NCBI RefSeq assembly: GCF_000281895.1 | Contig: NZ_CM001558.1 | Coordinates: 2,670,556 to 2,734,555 of the forward strand | Direction of reading: 5' to 3' | DNA from: Pseudomonas fluorescens Q2-87 | Lineage (GTDB): Bacteria > Pseudomonadota > Gammaproteobacteria > Pseudomonadales > Pseudomonadaceae | DNA: 64,000 nt | Shown here: positions 8,301-16,040 of the stretch, one piece after another | Layout: each line of letters begins with the position of its first letter | Numbering within the stretch: position 1 is the first letter of the stretch | Made by a program: the position numbers and the translations under genes | The notes under the pieces: generated by a model | The model's database searches: none | The model's input: only the letters and a program-made list of their open reading frames with translations | What the model was told of the DNA's origin: nothing

Positions 8301-8945
8301 CTATTTATCCCACGACGTTGGACATCCCGTACACCCGCGCATATTCGCATCCTGGTAATTCCCATAGTGCTGGCGTGAACCGCTCAGGTTGGCGTCTTCC
8401 AGATTGCTTTCGCCGAGCTTGGCTTCCTGCAGGTTGGCGTCGCGCAGGTCGGCGCCCTTGAGGTCGGCCTTGCTCAACCAGGCCATCTCAAGGTCGGCAG
8501 CCTGCAGATTGGCCTCGGTCAGCTTGGCGCCGGACAGTCGAGCGAACTGAAGGTAGGCGGCCGTCAGGTCGGCACGCTGGAATTGCGTCCCTTGGGCGAA
8601 CAGGCCCCAACCCTGGATTGCCTTGAGCGTGGCGCCGCTGAAGTCGGCCAGGCGCAAGTTACTTTGCTGCAGGCTGGCGCGGGTCAGGTTGGCGCCTTGC
8701 AGGTTGGCCCGTTCCAGATTGGCAAGGTCCAGCCGTGCATGACGCAGGTCGGCGTTGCGCAGGTCGGCGCCGCTGAGATTCATTTTGCGCAGGTCCTGGT
8801 TGGCCAGCCGGGCGCCACGCAGGTCGGCGCCAGGGCATTGGCTGGATTCGGCGATGACGCAGCCGTTGAGGGTAAGGGGGGTGTCGGTGTCGTCGGCGTT
8901 GGCAAAGGCGCCAACGAACAGAAGCAGCAATGACAATGATTTCAT
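8301..8945 (-). CDS. Exported pentapeptide-repeat protein
   Basis: A 214-residue protein with a signal peptide (MKSLSLLLLFVGAFANA), then about 25 consecutive A(D/N)Lxx pentapeptides (for example ADLRNADLRHARLDLANLERA). These form a right-handed quadrilateral beta-helix. The C-terminus has two Cys (GCTGCP), and there is a Cys pair near the mature N-terminus. A pentapeptide-repeat gene occupies the same place in the ped island of P. putida as I recall it, so it may belong functionally with the alcohol dehydrogenase next door, but no role is known. Confidence 0.85.
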   Translation of the reverse strand: MKSLSLLLLFVGAFANADDTDTPLTLNGCVIAESSQCPGADLRGARLANQDLRKMNLSGADLRNADLRHARLDLANLERANLQGANLTRASLQQSNLRLADFSGATLKAIQGWGLFAQGTQFQRADLTAAYLQFARLSGAKLTEANLQAADLEMAWLSKADLKGADLRDANLQEAKLGESNLEDANLSGSRQHYGNYQDANMRGCTGCPTSWDK

Positions 8946-8963
8946 GGTATGAGCTCTAGCAAT

Positions 8964-9052
8964 TGTGGGAGCGGGCTTGCTCGCGAAGAGGCCAGCACAG
9001 TCAAAATATTCATTAACTGAACCACCTCATTCGCGAGCAAGCCCGCTCCCAC
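8964..9052. repeat. Inverted REP pair, family B
   Basis: TGTGGGAGCGGGCTTGCTCG and its inverted copy ending CCGCTCCCACT. Confidence 0.9.
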
Positions 9053-9074
9053 TGAGGACATAGGGAGGTCAGTG

Positions 9075-10931
9075 CTACTTTTGCGCCGTCGCTTTATCCC
9101 AACTCGGAATCTTGAACACCCAGAACGACCCACCCTGGGCGACGGGTTTGGTCAGCTCGGCCATGTCGCCGCCCCACAACGGCACGGCACCGCCGTAGCC
9201 GACGGTCACGCCAATGAATTGCTCGCCGTCCTGTTCCCAGGTGATGGGCGGGGAGACGATGCCGCTGCCGGTCTGGAATTTCCACAGCTCCTGTCCCGTC
9301 TTGGCATCAAAAGCCTTGAAAAAGCCGTCGCCGGTGCCGGTGAACACCAGGTTGCCTTTGGTCGCGAGGACGCCGGCCCACAGTGGCAGCGGCTCTTTGT
9401 GCTCCCAGACCACCTTGCCGGTGGTGGGGTTCATCGCTCGCAGGGTGCCGACGTGATCGTCATACATCCGCTTGATGCGAAAGCCCATGCCCAAGTACGC
9501 AGAGCCCTTTTTGTAATTCACTTCCTCGGTCCAGTATTCCTCTTTCCACTGGTTGCCGGGGACATAGAACAGCCCAGTGTCCTGGCTGTAGGCCATGGGG
9601 TTCCAGTTCTTGCCGCCGAGGAAGGGTGGCGAGACTTCCACCGGTTTGCCCTTGGTTTCACCGGGCAATGGCTTGGCCGGACGCTGCCCCGGGTTCTCCA
9701 CCGGGCGACCGGTCTTCAGGTCGATGTGGCTGGCCCAGGTGATGTTGTCGACGAAGGGGAAGGCGTTCTGCAGTTTGCCGTTGTTGCGGTCCACCACGTA
9801 GAAGAAACCGTTGCGGTCGGCGTGGGCGGTGGCCTTGGTCACCTTGCCGTCCTTGTCCTTGTAGTCGAACAGCACCAGCTCGTTGTTACCGGAAAAATCC
9901 CAGGCGTCGTTGGGGGTGTGTTGATAGAACCACTTCACTTCGCCAGTGCTCGGGTCGACGCCGACCTGGCCGGAGGTATAGAGGCTGTCATAGTCGTGTG
10001 GGTTGCCATCCTTCGCGGTGCGGGCCCATGTATTCCATGGGCCGGGGTTGCCCGCGCCGACGATGATGGTGTTGGTCTCGGCGTCAAAACTGGCGCTCTG
10101 CCAAGGCGCGCCACCGCCATGGCTCCAGGCTTCGACCTTGCCGGTTTCGGTGGTTTTGTCGTCGGGCCAGGACGGCGCCTTGACGTCGCCGGTCGGGGTG
10201 CTGTCCTTGCCGTTGAGGCGGCCCATGTGGCCCTCGACGAAAGGTCGCATCCAGACTTCCTCACCGGTATCCGGGTCGCGGGCAAACAACTGCCCGACCA
10301 CGCCGAACTCGTCGCCGGAACTGCCATGGATCAGCAGCACCTTGCCGCTGGTCTTGTCCTTGATCAGCACTGGGGCACCGGTCATGGTGTAGCCGCCAGC
10401 GTGGTCGCCGAATTTCTTGTTCCACACCACCTTGCCGGTGTTCTTGTCCAGGGCGACCAGCCGCGCATCCAGCGTGCCGAAGTAGATCTTGTCGCCGTAG
10501 ATGGCCGCGCCGCGATTGACCACATCGCAGCACGGGCGAATGTTGTCCGGCAGCCGGTGATTGTAGGTCCACAGGCGCTTGCCGGTCTTGGCGTCGAGGG
10601 CGAATACCCGCGAATAGGATCCGGTGACGTACACCACGCCGTCGCTGACGATGGCCTGGGATTCCTGGCCGCGTTGCTTCTCGTCACCGAACGAGTAGGA
10701 CCAGGCCGGTGTGAGCTTGAACACGTTCTTGTCGTTGACCTGGGCCAATGGGCTCCAGCGCTGGGCGTTGGTGCCCATGCCGTATTGCAAGACGTCCTTG
10801 GTGGTGAGGTGGTCGTTGGCGATGTCTTCCCAGGTCACGGCTGCGTTGGCATGGGTGCTCAACGACAGACTGCCGGCCAGCAGCAAGGCAACGGTCAGGG
10901 AGGAGAGGGCGGGTAGCGTTTTTATTCTCAT
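9075..10931 (-). CDS. exaA: Quinoprotein (PQQ) ethanol dehydrogenase, calcium-type (ExaA/PedE)
   Basis: A 618-residue periplasmic type I alcohol dehydrogenase that oxidises primary alcohols and passes electrons to cytochrome c550. It has a signal peptide of about 29 residues and an eight-bladed PQQ propeller with tryptophan-docking repeats. Adjacent Cys C134-C135 (DNIRPCCDV) form the disulfide ring over PQQ. The Ca/PQQ region shows GAGNPGPWN, and the catalytic Asp is D345 in AWDFSGNNEL. The residue two after the Asp is Ser347. Lanthanide enzymes have Asp there, so this one should be calcium-dependent. The protein matches my memory of P. aeruginosa ExaA closely along its whole length. It is divergent from the cytochrome gene; its own leader contains the inverted repeat at 11020-11034. 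Confidence 0.95.
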   Translation of the reverse strand: MRIKTLPALSSLTVALLLAGSLSLSTHANAAVTWEDIANDHLTTKDVLQYGMGTNAQRWSPLAQVNDKNVFKLTPAWSYSFGDEKQRGQESQAIVSDGVVYVTGSYSRVFALDAKTGKRLWTYNHRLPDNIRPCCDVVNRGAAIYGDKIYFGTLDARLVALDKNTGKVVWNKKFGDHAGGYTMTGAPVLIKDKTSGKVLLIHGSSGDEFGVVGQLFARDPDTGEEVWMRPFVEGHMGRLNGKDSTPTGDVKAPSWPDDKTTETGKVEAWSHGGGAPWQSASFDAETNTIIVGAGNPGPWNTWARTAKDGNPHDYDSLYTSGQVGVDPSTGEVKWFYQHTPNDAWDFSGNNELVLFDYKDKDGKVTKATAHADRNGFFYVVDRNNGKLQNAFPFVDNITWASHIDLKTGRPVENPGQRPAKPLPGETKGKPVEVSPPFLGGKNWNPMAYSQDTGLFYVPGNQWKEEYWTEEVNYKKGSAYLGMGFRIKRMYDDHVGTLRAMNPTTGKVVWEHKEPLPLWAGVLATKGNLVFTGTGDGFFKAFDAKTGQELWKFQTGSGIVSPPITWEQDGEQFIGVTVGYGGAVPLWGGDMAELTKPVAQGGSFWVFKIPSWDKATAQK

Positions 10932-11019
10932 GGTGGCAGTTCCCAGTGAAAGGTTTTGGCCTGACTAGGGTGAGTTGCGCCACGACCCGGCCGATACGGA
11001 AAAAGTCCCGCCCTTGCCG

Positions 11020-11034
11020 GGAAGACTTCCCGAA
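11020..11034. promoter_or_regulatory. Inverted repeat CGGGAAG-A-CTTCCCG upstream of exaA
   Basis: A perfect 7-bp inverted repeat with a one-base centre, 89 bases before the exaA start. A related repeat (CCGGGAAA-A-TTTCCCGG) precedes pedH, the other quinoprotein alcohol dehydrogenase. Confidence 0.5.
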
Positions 11035-11068
11035 CCGCCTGTCTTTGCGACTTGCTTCGGATGGCTTG

Positions 11069-11108
11069 CTACCAAGGAACTACACCGCGGCCACCAAAGC
11101 AGCATTCG
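11069..11108 (+). promoter_or_regulatory. Shared quinoprotein-regulon box upstream of the cytochrome c550 gene
   Basis: CTACCAAGGAACTAC is followed by AAAGCAGCATTCG, with GCATTC 33 bases after the start of the box. The pqqA promoter has both blocks at almost the same spacing (19775-19815). Confidence 0.6.
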
Positions 11109-11185
11109 GCTGGGGCGAGGGGGTTCCTAAGATGACGGCACGGCCTCTGTAGAGAGGTCTTGCGTGCAATCCAGAGGGCATAACA

Positions 11186-11647
11186 ATGACAACAAAACGC
11201 AACGCCATCATCGCTTCCGCATTGCTGATTGGGCTGATCGGCGTAGGCTCCGCGTGGGCCCATGGCAACGTAGTGCCCCAGGCAGTGGAAACCAAGGGGC
11301 TGACCCCGATCAAGGACACCGGCGTGACCGTGGACGGCGACGGCTGGGCCGCGGTAAACCCCTATCGCACCTCGCCCGAGCATGACCGGGCCCTGGAAAT
11401 CGGCTCATCGGCCTACAACCAGAACTGCGCCGCCTGCCACGGCCTGGAGGCCAAGTCCGGCGGCATCGCCCCAGACTTGCGGATGCTCGACGCGGCCGAA
11501 GCCGGCGATGAATGGTTCGTCGAACGCGTGCGTCACGGCGCGGTGCGCGATGGCCGGGTCTACATGCCGAAGATGGCCGACTACCTGAGCCAGGAAGCCT
11601 TGTGGGCGGTGCGCACTTATCTTGACAGCGTGCACGTCGAGGAGTGA
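11186..11647 (+). CDS. exaB: Cytochrome c550, electron acceptor of the quinoprotein alcohol dehydrogenases
   Basis: A 153-residue periplasmic class I cytochrome c. The signal peptide ends at AWA (residue 25). The haem-binding motif C81-A-A-C84-H85 is clear, and the sixth ligand is probably the Met in VYMPKM. It accepts electrons from the PQQ alcohol dehydrogenases and passes them toward the terminal oxidase. It heads a plus-strand run with the binding protein, SoxYZ-like carrier and hydrolase. The upstream box (11069-11108) matches those before pqqA and other island genes. The start region contains near matches to AAnAAyAA (AACAATGA), with the ATG inside. Confidence 0.93.
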   Translation: MTTKRNAIIASALLIGLIGVGSAWAHGNVVPQAVETKGLTPIKDTGVTVDGDGWAAVNPYRTSPEHDRALEIGSSAYNQNCAACHGLEAKSGGIAPDLRMLDAAEAGDEWFVERVRHGAVRDGRVYMPKMADYLSQEALWAVRTYLDSVHVEE

Positions 11648-11652
11648 TCGCC

Positions 11653-12528
11653 ATGCGCCTGTTCGCGTGGGTAGTGTGCGGCTTGTTGCTGTGCGGGCAG
11701 GCGGCGCAGGCACAGGTGCGCAGCTACGACCAGATGATCGTTGCCGGTGAGCTGAAAGTGGCCGTCTACAAGGACTTCGCCCCTTACAGTTTTGAAGACA
11801 ACGGCCAACCCAGGGGCGTAGACGTGGAACTGGCTCAGGCGCTGGCCAAGGCATTGGGCGTGCGTCTGCAATTGATCTGGGCGCCGCCCGGCGAGAAGCT
11901 CGATGACGACCTGCGCGATTACATTTGGCGCGCCAGTCCGCTGCACCACCGACAACTCGCCGATCTGATGATGCGTGTTCCGTACGATCACGACTACGTG
12001 CAGAGACGCAACGACATCGGGGAACTGGAAAACGCCCAGGTGGTGATGTTCGGGCCCTACCAGCAAGAGTGCTGGCAGGTGGCGTATGACCGTCGCCGGT
12101 TGGATTCGGTGGGCAGCGTCGCGGTGTTCCAGCAGCACCCCATAGGCGTTGAAGTCGACAGCGTGCCGTCGTTCTACCTGACTTCAGTGTTCAACGGCAT
12201 GCTCAGCGCCAAGACTCGCCATTACCCAGGCGTTGGCCAGGCTTTCAAGGCCATGCAGGCTGGGGAAGTCGACGCGGTCATGGCCATGCGCGCAGAAGTG
12301 GATTGGCAAGTGCACGAGGCCGCCGATCCGCAACTGGCCCTGGCGGAAAATGCCTACCCGAACATGGGCAAGCAACGTTGGGAAATCGGCATGGCGGTGC
12401 ATGAAAGCAACCGACAGCTGGCCTATGCGGTGGAAGAAGCGCTGGAAGGCTTGATCCGCGACGGCAGTGTCAAGACGGTCTATGCCCATTACGGCCTGCG
12501 CTATGAAGTGCCGGAAATGTATCAATAG
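11653..12528 (+). CDS. Quinoprotein dehydrogenase-associated periplasmic substrate-binding protein
   Basis: A 291-residue protein of the SBP_bac_3 (amino-acid/polar solute binding) fold. The ATG at 11653 is used, five bases after the cytochrome stop, because it gives the signal peptide MRLFAWVVCGLLLCGQAAQAQ. YKDFAPYSFEDNGQPRGVDVELA is the typical ligand-site opening. Proteins of this family (PedG, MxaJ/XoxJ-like) accompany PQQ dehydrogenases; XoxJ/MxaJ are thought to help assemble or activate the enzyme rather than feed a transporter. No cognate permease is beside it, which fits a chaperone-like role (inference). Confidence 0.88.
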   Translation: MRLFAWVVCGLLLCGQAAQAQVRSYDQMIVAGELKVAVYKDFAPYSFEDNGQPRGVDVELAQALAKALGVRLQLIWAPPGEKLDDDLRDYIWRASPLHHRQLADLMMRVPYDHDYVQRRNDIGELENAQVVMFGPYQQECWQVAYDRRRLDSVGSVAVFQQHPIGVEVDSVPSFYLTSVFNGMLSAKTRHYPGVGQAFKAMQAGEVDAVMAMRAEVDWQVHEAADPQLALAENAYPNMGKQRWEIGMAVHESNRQLAYAVEEALEGLIRDGSVKTVYAHYGLRYEVPEMYQ

Positions 12529-12537
12529 GAGCGCGGG

Positions 12538-13296
12538 ATGAAATGGCCCATGTGGTGCCTGTTGTGGTGCGGCCTGCCGATGATCGCGCTGGCGGCGGTC
12601 GAGCCGGGCAAGGATCCGGTGCCCTCGGTGATGTGGGTCTTCTATCACAAGCAACTGCTGGGCGACGCGCCGTTCGTGTTCGACGACCGGGTCCGGTTGC
12701 TGGCGCCACCCTTCGCCGAGGATGCGCGCCAGGTGCCGCTGGAAATCGATGCCCGGGCGTTCACCGGCGACGTGGTCCGGATACTGGCCTGGGCCGAACT
12801 GAACCCGTTGCCGAAAATCGTCGACTTCCAACCGGGGGAGCGGGTGCTGCCCTGGCTGTCGATCCGCATCCGTATCGAACAAGCCACTCCGCTGCGCGCC
12901 GCTGTACAGACCCGCGATGGCCTGTGGCACGTTGGCTCGACCTTGATCGACGCGGCTGGCGGCGGCTGCACCGCGCCCAGTGTGGTGCGTACCCAGGCCG
13001 GTTGGGAGGAGCATCTGGGCGAAGTGCTCGGCGCCCGTTATCCCCGTGGTGACGCCAGTCGCCTGCGCCTGCAAGTGGCCCATCCGATGGATAACGGCCT
13101 GGTCAGTGGCATCCCTGAATTCTTCCTCAATCAAGCCCAATTACTGGATGTCGACGGCCACGTGCTGGCACGCCTGGAGCTATTCCCGGCGGTCAGTGAA
13201 AACCCCAACCTGGGTTTCGACATCCAAGGCCCCGGGCAGACCCGCCTGGTGATGCGCGATAACAGCGGCAACGCCTTCGAAGCGGCGATTCCCTGA
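12538..13296 (+). CDS. Quinoprotein dehydrogenase-associated SoxYZ-like carrier
   Basis: A 252-residue exported protein (signal peptide MKWPMWCLLWCGLPMIALAA). It resembles a fusion of the sulfur-carrier SoxY (N-terminal half) and SoxZ (C-terminal half, ending in the HPMDNGL...NPNLGFDI region typical of SoxZ). A conserved Cys lies at C144 in AGGGCTAPSV, the join where SoxY carries its swinging Cys arm. The family occurs only with PQQ dehydrogenases and its cargo is unknown. Together with the downstream hydrolase it forms the so-called quinoprotein relay; transfer of sulfur or a related group is inference. Confidence 0.88.
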   Translation: MKWPMWCLLWCGLPMIALAAVEPGKDPVPSVMWVFYHKQLLGDAPFVFDDRVRLLAPPFAEDARQVPLEIDARAFTGDVVRILAWAELNPLPKIVDFQPGERVLPWLSIRIRIEQATPLRAAVQTRDGLWHVGSTLIDAAGGGCTAPSVVRTQAGWEEHLGEVLGARYPRGDASRLRLQVAHPMDNGLVSGIPEFFLNQAQLLDVDGHVLARLELFPAVSENPNLGFDIQGPGQTRLVMRDNSGNAFEAAIP

Positions 13297-13312
13297 CTCA
13301 AAGGAGCGCGCC

Positions 13313-14248
13313 ATGCGCTGGTTATTGCTGATTCTCATAAGTTGGAACGTGGCTGCATGGGCCGGGACGGATTATTCACTCAAGCCACGGCAAATCGCTG
13401 AGGGTACCTGGCTGCTGGAAGGCAGCACCGAAAACTTTGCCAAGGACAATGGCGGCAACATCGTCAACACCGCCTTCATCATCACCGACGCCGGTGTCGT
13501 GGTGATCGATACCGGGCCGTCGAAACGCTATGGCGAGGCTTTGCGCCAGGCCATCGCGGCGACCACCGACAAACCAGTGATCCAGGTCCTGCTGACCCAT
13601 CATCACCCCGACCATGTGCTGGGCAACCAGGCCTTCAGCGACGTGCCCATCGGTGCGTTGGCGGGGACCACGGACCTGCTGCGCCAGCAGGGCGATGCCA
13701 TGGCGGAGAACATGTACCGGCTGGTGGGCGACTGGATGCGCGGCACCGAGGTGGTATTGCCCACTCAGGTGGTAACGCCCGGTGTGCTCAAAGTGGGTAA
13801 TCACGCCTTGCGCCTGCTGCAACTGGCCGGGCACACCGGGGCGGACCTGGCGATTCTCGATGACACCACCGGCGTGCTGTTCGCCGGTGACCTGGTGTTT
13901 TACGAGCGCGCCCTGACCACCCCCAACAGCCCGGGCCTGGACGTGTGGCTCAACGACCTCGATACCCTGCAAGCCTTGCCTTGGAAACAGATCGTGCCCG
14001 GTCACGGCCCACTGGCGACTGACGCCCAGCCCTTTGCCCAGATGCGCGATTACCTGGGCTGGCTCGACCAACTCATGCGCGACGGCGCGGCCCGGGGCGA
14101 CGACATGGCCGAGATGATCCGCAGCCCCATCCCAGAGCGCTTCGCCGGGATCAGCTTGAGCCGTTATGAACTGATTCGCAGCGTCAGTCATCTCTATCCA
14201 CGCTATGAGCGGGCGGGGATGAAGCGGGTGGATGCCCAACCGCAATAG
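13313..14248 (+). CDS. Quinoprotein relay system zinc metallohydrolase (SoxH-like)
   Basis: A 311-residue exported metallo-beta-lactamase-fold protein. The signal peptide is MRWLLLILISWNVAAWA. The metal motif THHHPDHVLGN (HxHxDH) is complete, with a later His in QLAGHTGAD, an Asp in FAGDLVF and a His in VPGHGPL, so a binuclear zinc site is expected. It is related to SoxH. It follows the SoxYZ-like carrier by 16 bases, so the two are probably co-translated and act together in the periplasm. The substrate is unknown. Confidence 0.88.
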   Translation: MRWLLLILISWNVAAWAGTDYSLKPRQIAEGTWLLEGSTENFAKDNGGNIVNTAFIITDAGVVVIDTGPSKRYGEALRQAIAATTDKPVIQVLLTHHHPDHVLGNQAFSDVPIGALAGTTDLLRQQGDAMAENMYRLVGDWMRGTEVVLPTQVVTPGVLKVGNHALRLLQLAGHTGADLAILDDTTGVLFAGDLVFYERALTTPNSPGLDVWLNDLDTLQALPWKQIVPGHGPLATDAQPFAQMRDYLGWLDQLMRDGAARGDDMAEMIRSPIPERFAGISLSRYELIRSVSHLYPRYERAGMKRVDAQPQ

Positions 14249-14267
14249 TCTTGGCGGTATGAGATCC

Positions 14268-14378
14268 TGTAGTGAGGGGATATATCCCCGTTGGGGCGCG
14301 AAGCGACCCCGTCTTCAGTCATTTGGTACTGAGTTAACCGAACTGGGGCTGCTGCGGAGCCACCCCCCCTCGCCACAA
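14268..14378. repeat. Degenerate inverted REP pair, family A
   Basis: AGTGAGGGGATATATCCCCG TTGGGGCGCGAAGCGACCCC at the left and GGGGCTGCTGCGGAGCC...CCCTCGCCACA at the right are decayed versions of the family A pair. It lies 3' of the hydrolase gene, at the left boundary of the RHS insertion. Confidence 0.7.
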
Positions 14379-14532
14379 AGGGAGGTGCTCGCCTAATTGA
14401 GATCACATTGCCGAACTGTGTCCAAAAGCGTGGTGTTCCAATTCGCCAACCTAACAGTTCTGTTAGTAGTCGCCTGATGAAGTTACCGAATACCCTTCAG
14501 TTGCACGTCAACACTTACGAGGGTGTCATCCT

Positions 14533-15633
14533 ATGCCTACCCAACACGAACCGTTGCTCTGTCGATACCATTACGACCCGCTCGACCGTTTGATCGGCTG
14601 TACGTTGCTGAATGGGCCTGAATCTCAGCGTTTCTACTGCAAAAAACGCCTGGTCACAGAGATTCGAGGCACGATAAAAAAATCAATATTCCAATACAAC
14701 GACCAGCTACTCGCGCAACAGTGTCATGGCGTTAAGTTTGACACTGCGCTGCTGATAACCGATTGCCAGCGGTCGGTGTTACACACGCTCAGTGAGAACA
14801 GCCAGCGACAACCCATCGCCTATTCACCTTACGGTCATCGCCCCATTGAACGCGGTGTAGCCAGTTTGCTGGGGTTCAACGGCGAACGAGCGGATCCGGT
14901 GACCGGGCATTATTTATTGGGTAATGGGCGTCGGGCGTTCAGCCCGGTGTTGATGCGATTTAACAGTCCAGACAGTTTTAGTCCGTTTGGGGAAGGTGGG
15001 CTAAATGGATATACATACTGCTTGGGTGACCCGATTAATAGATGCGATCCTACAGGGAACTCTCCACTGGCATGGGTAGGCCTGAAAACAAAGCACGTGG
15101 GTGAAGGTCTTTGGACAAAGAAAGGGGTCACCAGCTTTGAAGGAAAACGTGCGTTAAAAAGAATTCAAGCTTTAGATGAAGCGATTGAGGCGATTAAACG
15201 TGATGCTCAGAGGCAGCTCTTCCAAGCAGATAAGAAGGTATTGAACGCGGGGGGCGGCCCCAAAAAAAACACCACGCCACAAACCGGAATCCGACTTGAT
15301 AACCTTGCTTATAAGGCGGCGCGCCCTGAAGAACATCCGTTTTCTTCACTGGCAGGCAAATTCAAAGAACCTTATTTAGAGCCGATGCAGCGCCAAGCGG
15401 GCATCGAACAAACTAAGCATCGTGGTATCTTCGATTATTTGGAGAAGAAGGTAGCGGATAAAAACGAGTATCTTGCAGGCGCCCTAGAAGACAACAGTCT
15501 CAAGTTCGACGAGGAAATAGTTGATGCATATAAACGTAGGTTGCGATTGTATGCACTGAAAGCTAGGTCTCAGTCTGATTTGGTTGCAGAGCAAAACCGA
15601 ATTCGCAATAAATACTTGACTTATTTTCCTTAA
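14533..15633 (+). CDS. Orphan RHS-core protein with variable C-terminal domain
   Basis: A 366-residue protein. Residues 1-175 are the RHS repeat-associated core: YHYDPLDRLIG at the start, then SPYGHRP, LLGFNGERADPVTGHYLLGNG and RFNSPDSFSPFGEGGLNGYTYC, ending D172-PTG. The tail after about residue 176 is lysine-rich (for example KRALKRIQALDEAIEAIKRD) and does not resemble a family I can name. In full-length RHS toxins the core encloses a C-terminal toxin; here only a short core and tail remain, with no signal, VgrG or chaperone beside it. Base composition is more AT-rich than the neighbours. It sits between two genes adjacent in other ped islands. No convincing immunity gene follows. Confidence 0.8.
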   Translation: MPTQHEPLLCRYHYDPLDRLIGCTLLNGPESQRFYCKKRLVTEIRGTIKKSIFQYNDQLLAQQCHGVKFDTALLITDCQRSVLHTLSENSQRQPIAYSPYGHRPIERGVASLLGFNGERADPVTGHYLLGNGRRAFSPVLMRFNSPDSFSPFGEGGLNGYTYCLGDPINRCDPTGNSPLAWVGLKTKHVGEGLWTKKGVTSFEGKRALKRIQALDEAIEAIKRDAQRQLFQADKKVLNAGGGPKKNTTPQTGIRLDNLAYKAARPEEHPFSSLAGKFKEPYLEPMQRQAGIEQTKHRGIFDYLEKKVADKNEYLAGALEDNSLKFDEEIVDAYKRRLRLYALKARSQSDLVAEQNRIRNKYLTYFP

Positions 15634-15919
15634 GGGCATCGCCCCGGAAATAGTTGAATCCGTATCGCGCTAGACTGCAATCAGCCACATTTCAAGAGGT
15701 TGCTACATTGGTGAAAGAACGTAACCGAGCTCACGCAAAGTACTTGCGCGGTGGATAGAAAGACCTTAAGCAGACTGCATTGGACAGATGCCCAAGGAAT
15801 TGTGGGGTTTTACCGACGAGACCGCCGCACAAACGTCAGGGTGCTCAAATAAGAGGGAGCAGTTGCTCATTCCTTCACCACGGAGGCGTTGCGTTGGCCG
15901 ACCAAGCCGCCTTTGGCAT

Positions 15920-15957
15920 GTACCAAGGAACTAGAAAACTCAACACTGCGGGCAATT
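15920..15957 (+). promoter_or_regulatory. Shared quinoprotein-regulon box upstream of pedH
   Basis: TACCAAGGAACTA (15921-15933) is identical over 13 bases to the box before the cytochrome c550 gene (11070-11082). A weaker second block GCAATT lies at +32. The start codon is 107 bases downstream, close to the 103 of the cytochrome gene. Confidence 0.55.
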
Positions 15958-15997
15958 GTTGCCAGAGGCCCTGAGCCCAAGAATCTGCGACAGACCG

Positions 15998-16014
15998 GGA
16001 AAATTTCCCGGGTA
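15998..16014. promoter_or_regulatory. Inverted repeat CCGGGAAA-A-TTTCCCGG upstream of pedH
   Basis: Perfect 8-bp arms with a one-base centre, about 30 bases before the start codon. It resembles CGGGAAG-A-CTTCCCG before exaA. Near the start it could act as an operator for repression. Confidence 0.5.
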
Positions 16015-16015
16015 T

Positions 16016-16023
16016 AACAATAA
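16016..16023 (+). promoter_or_regulatory. Crc/Hfq-type CA motif (AACAATAA) before pedH
   Basis: A perfect AAnAAyAA match directly upstream of the GAGG ribosome binding site. Confidence 0.55.
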
Positions 16024-16040
16024 CCGCAGAGGTAGCCGTC

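Larger units (their letters stand above)
15634..16040. other. Intergenic region carrying the pedH promoter
   Basis: The first 270 bases after the RHS gene hold no supportable gene, including no immunity gene; a 64-codon frame (15780-15974) looks accidental. The last 120 bases contain the regulon box, the GGGAAA inverted repeat, a CA motif and the ribosome binding site of pedH. Confidence 0.6.

Noticed and set aside
9072..10916. Long plus-strand frame of 614 codons antisense to exaA
   Set aside because: It mirrors a fully conserved quinoprotein dehydrogenase; GC-rich codon bias leaves the opposite strand open. The translation resembles no family.
14533..15633. RHS gene as part of a type VI secretion cluster
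   Set aside because: No VgrG, Hcp, PAAR or chaperone gene lies anywhere in the window, so only an orphan call is justified.
15780..15974. 64-codon frame between the RHS gene and pedH, considered as an immunity gene
   Set aside because: It overlaps the pedH promoter box, lacks a ribosome binding site and has no protein-like features.
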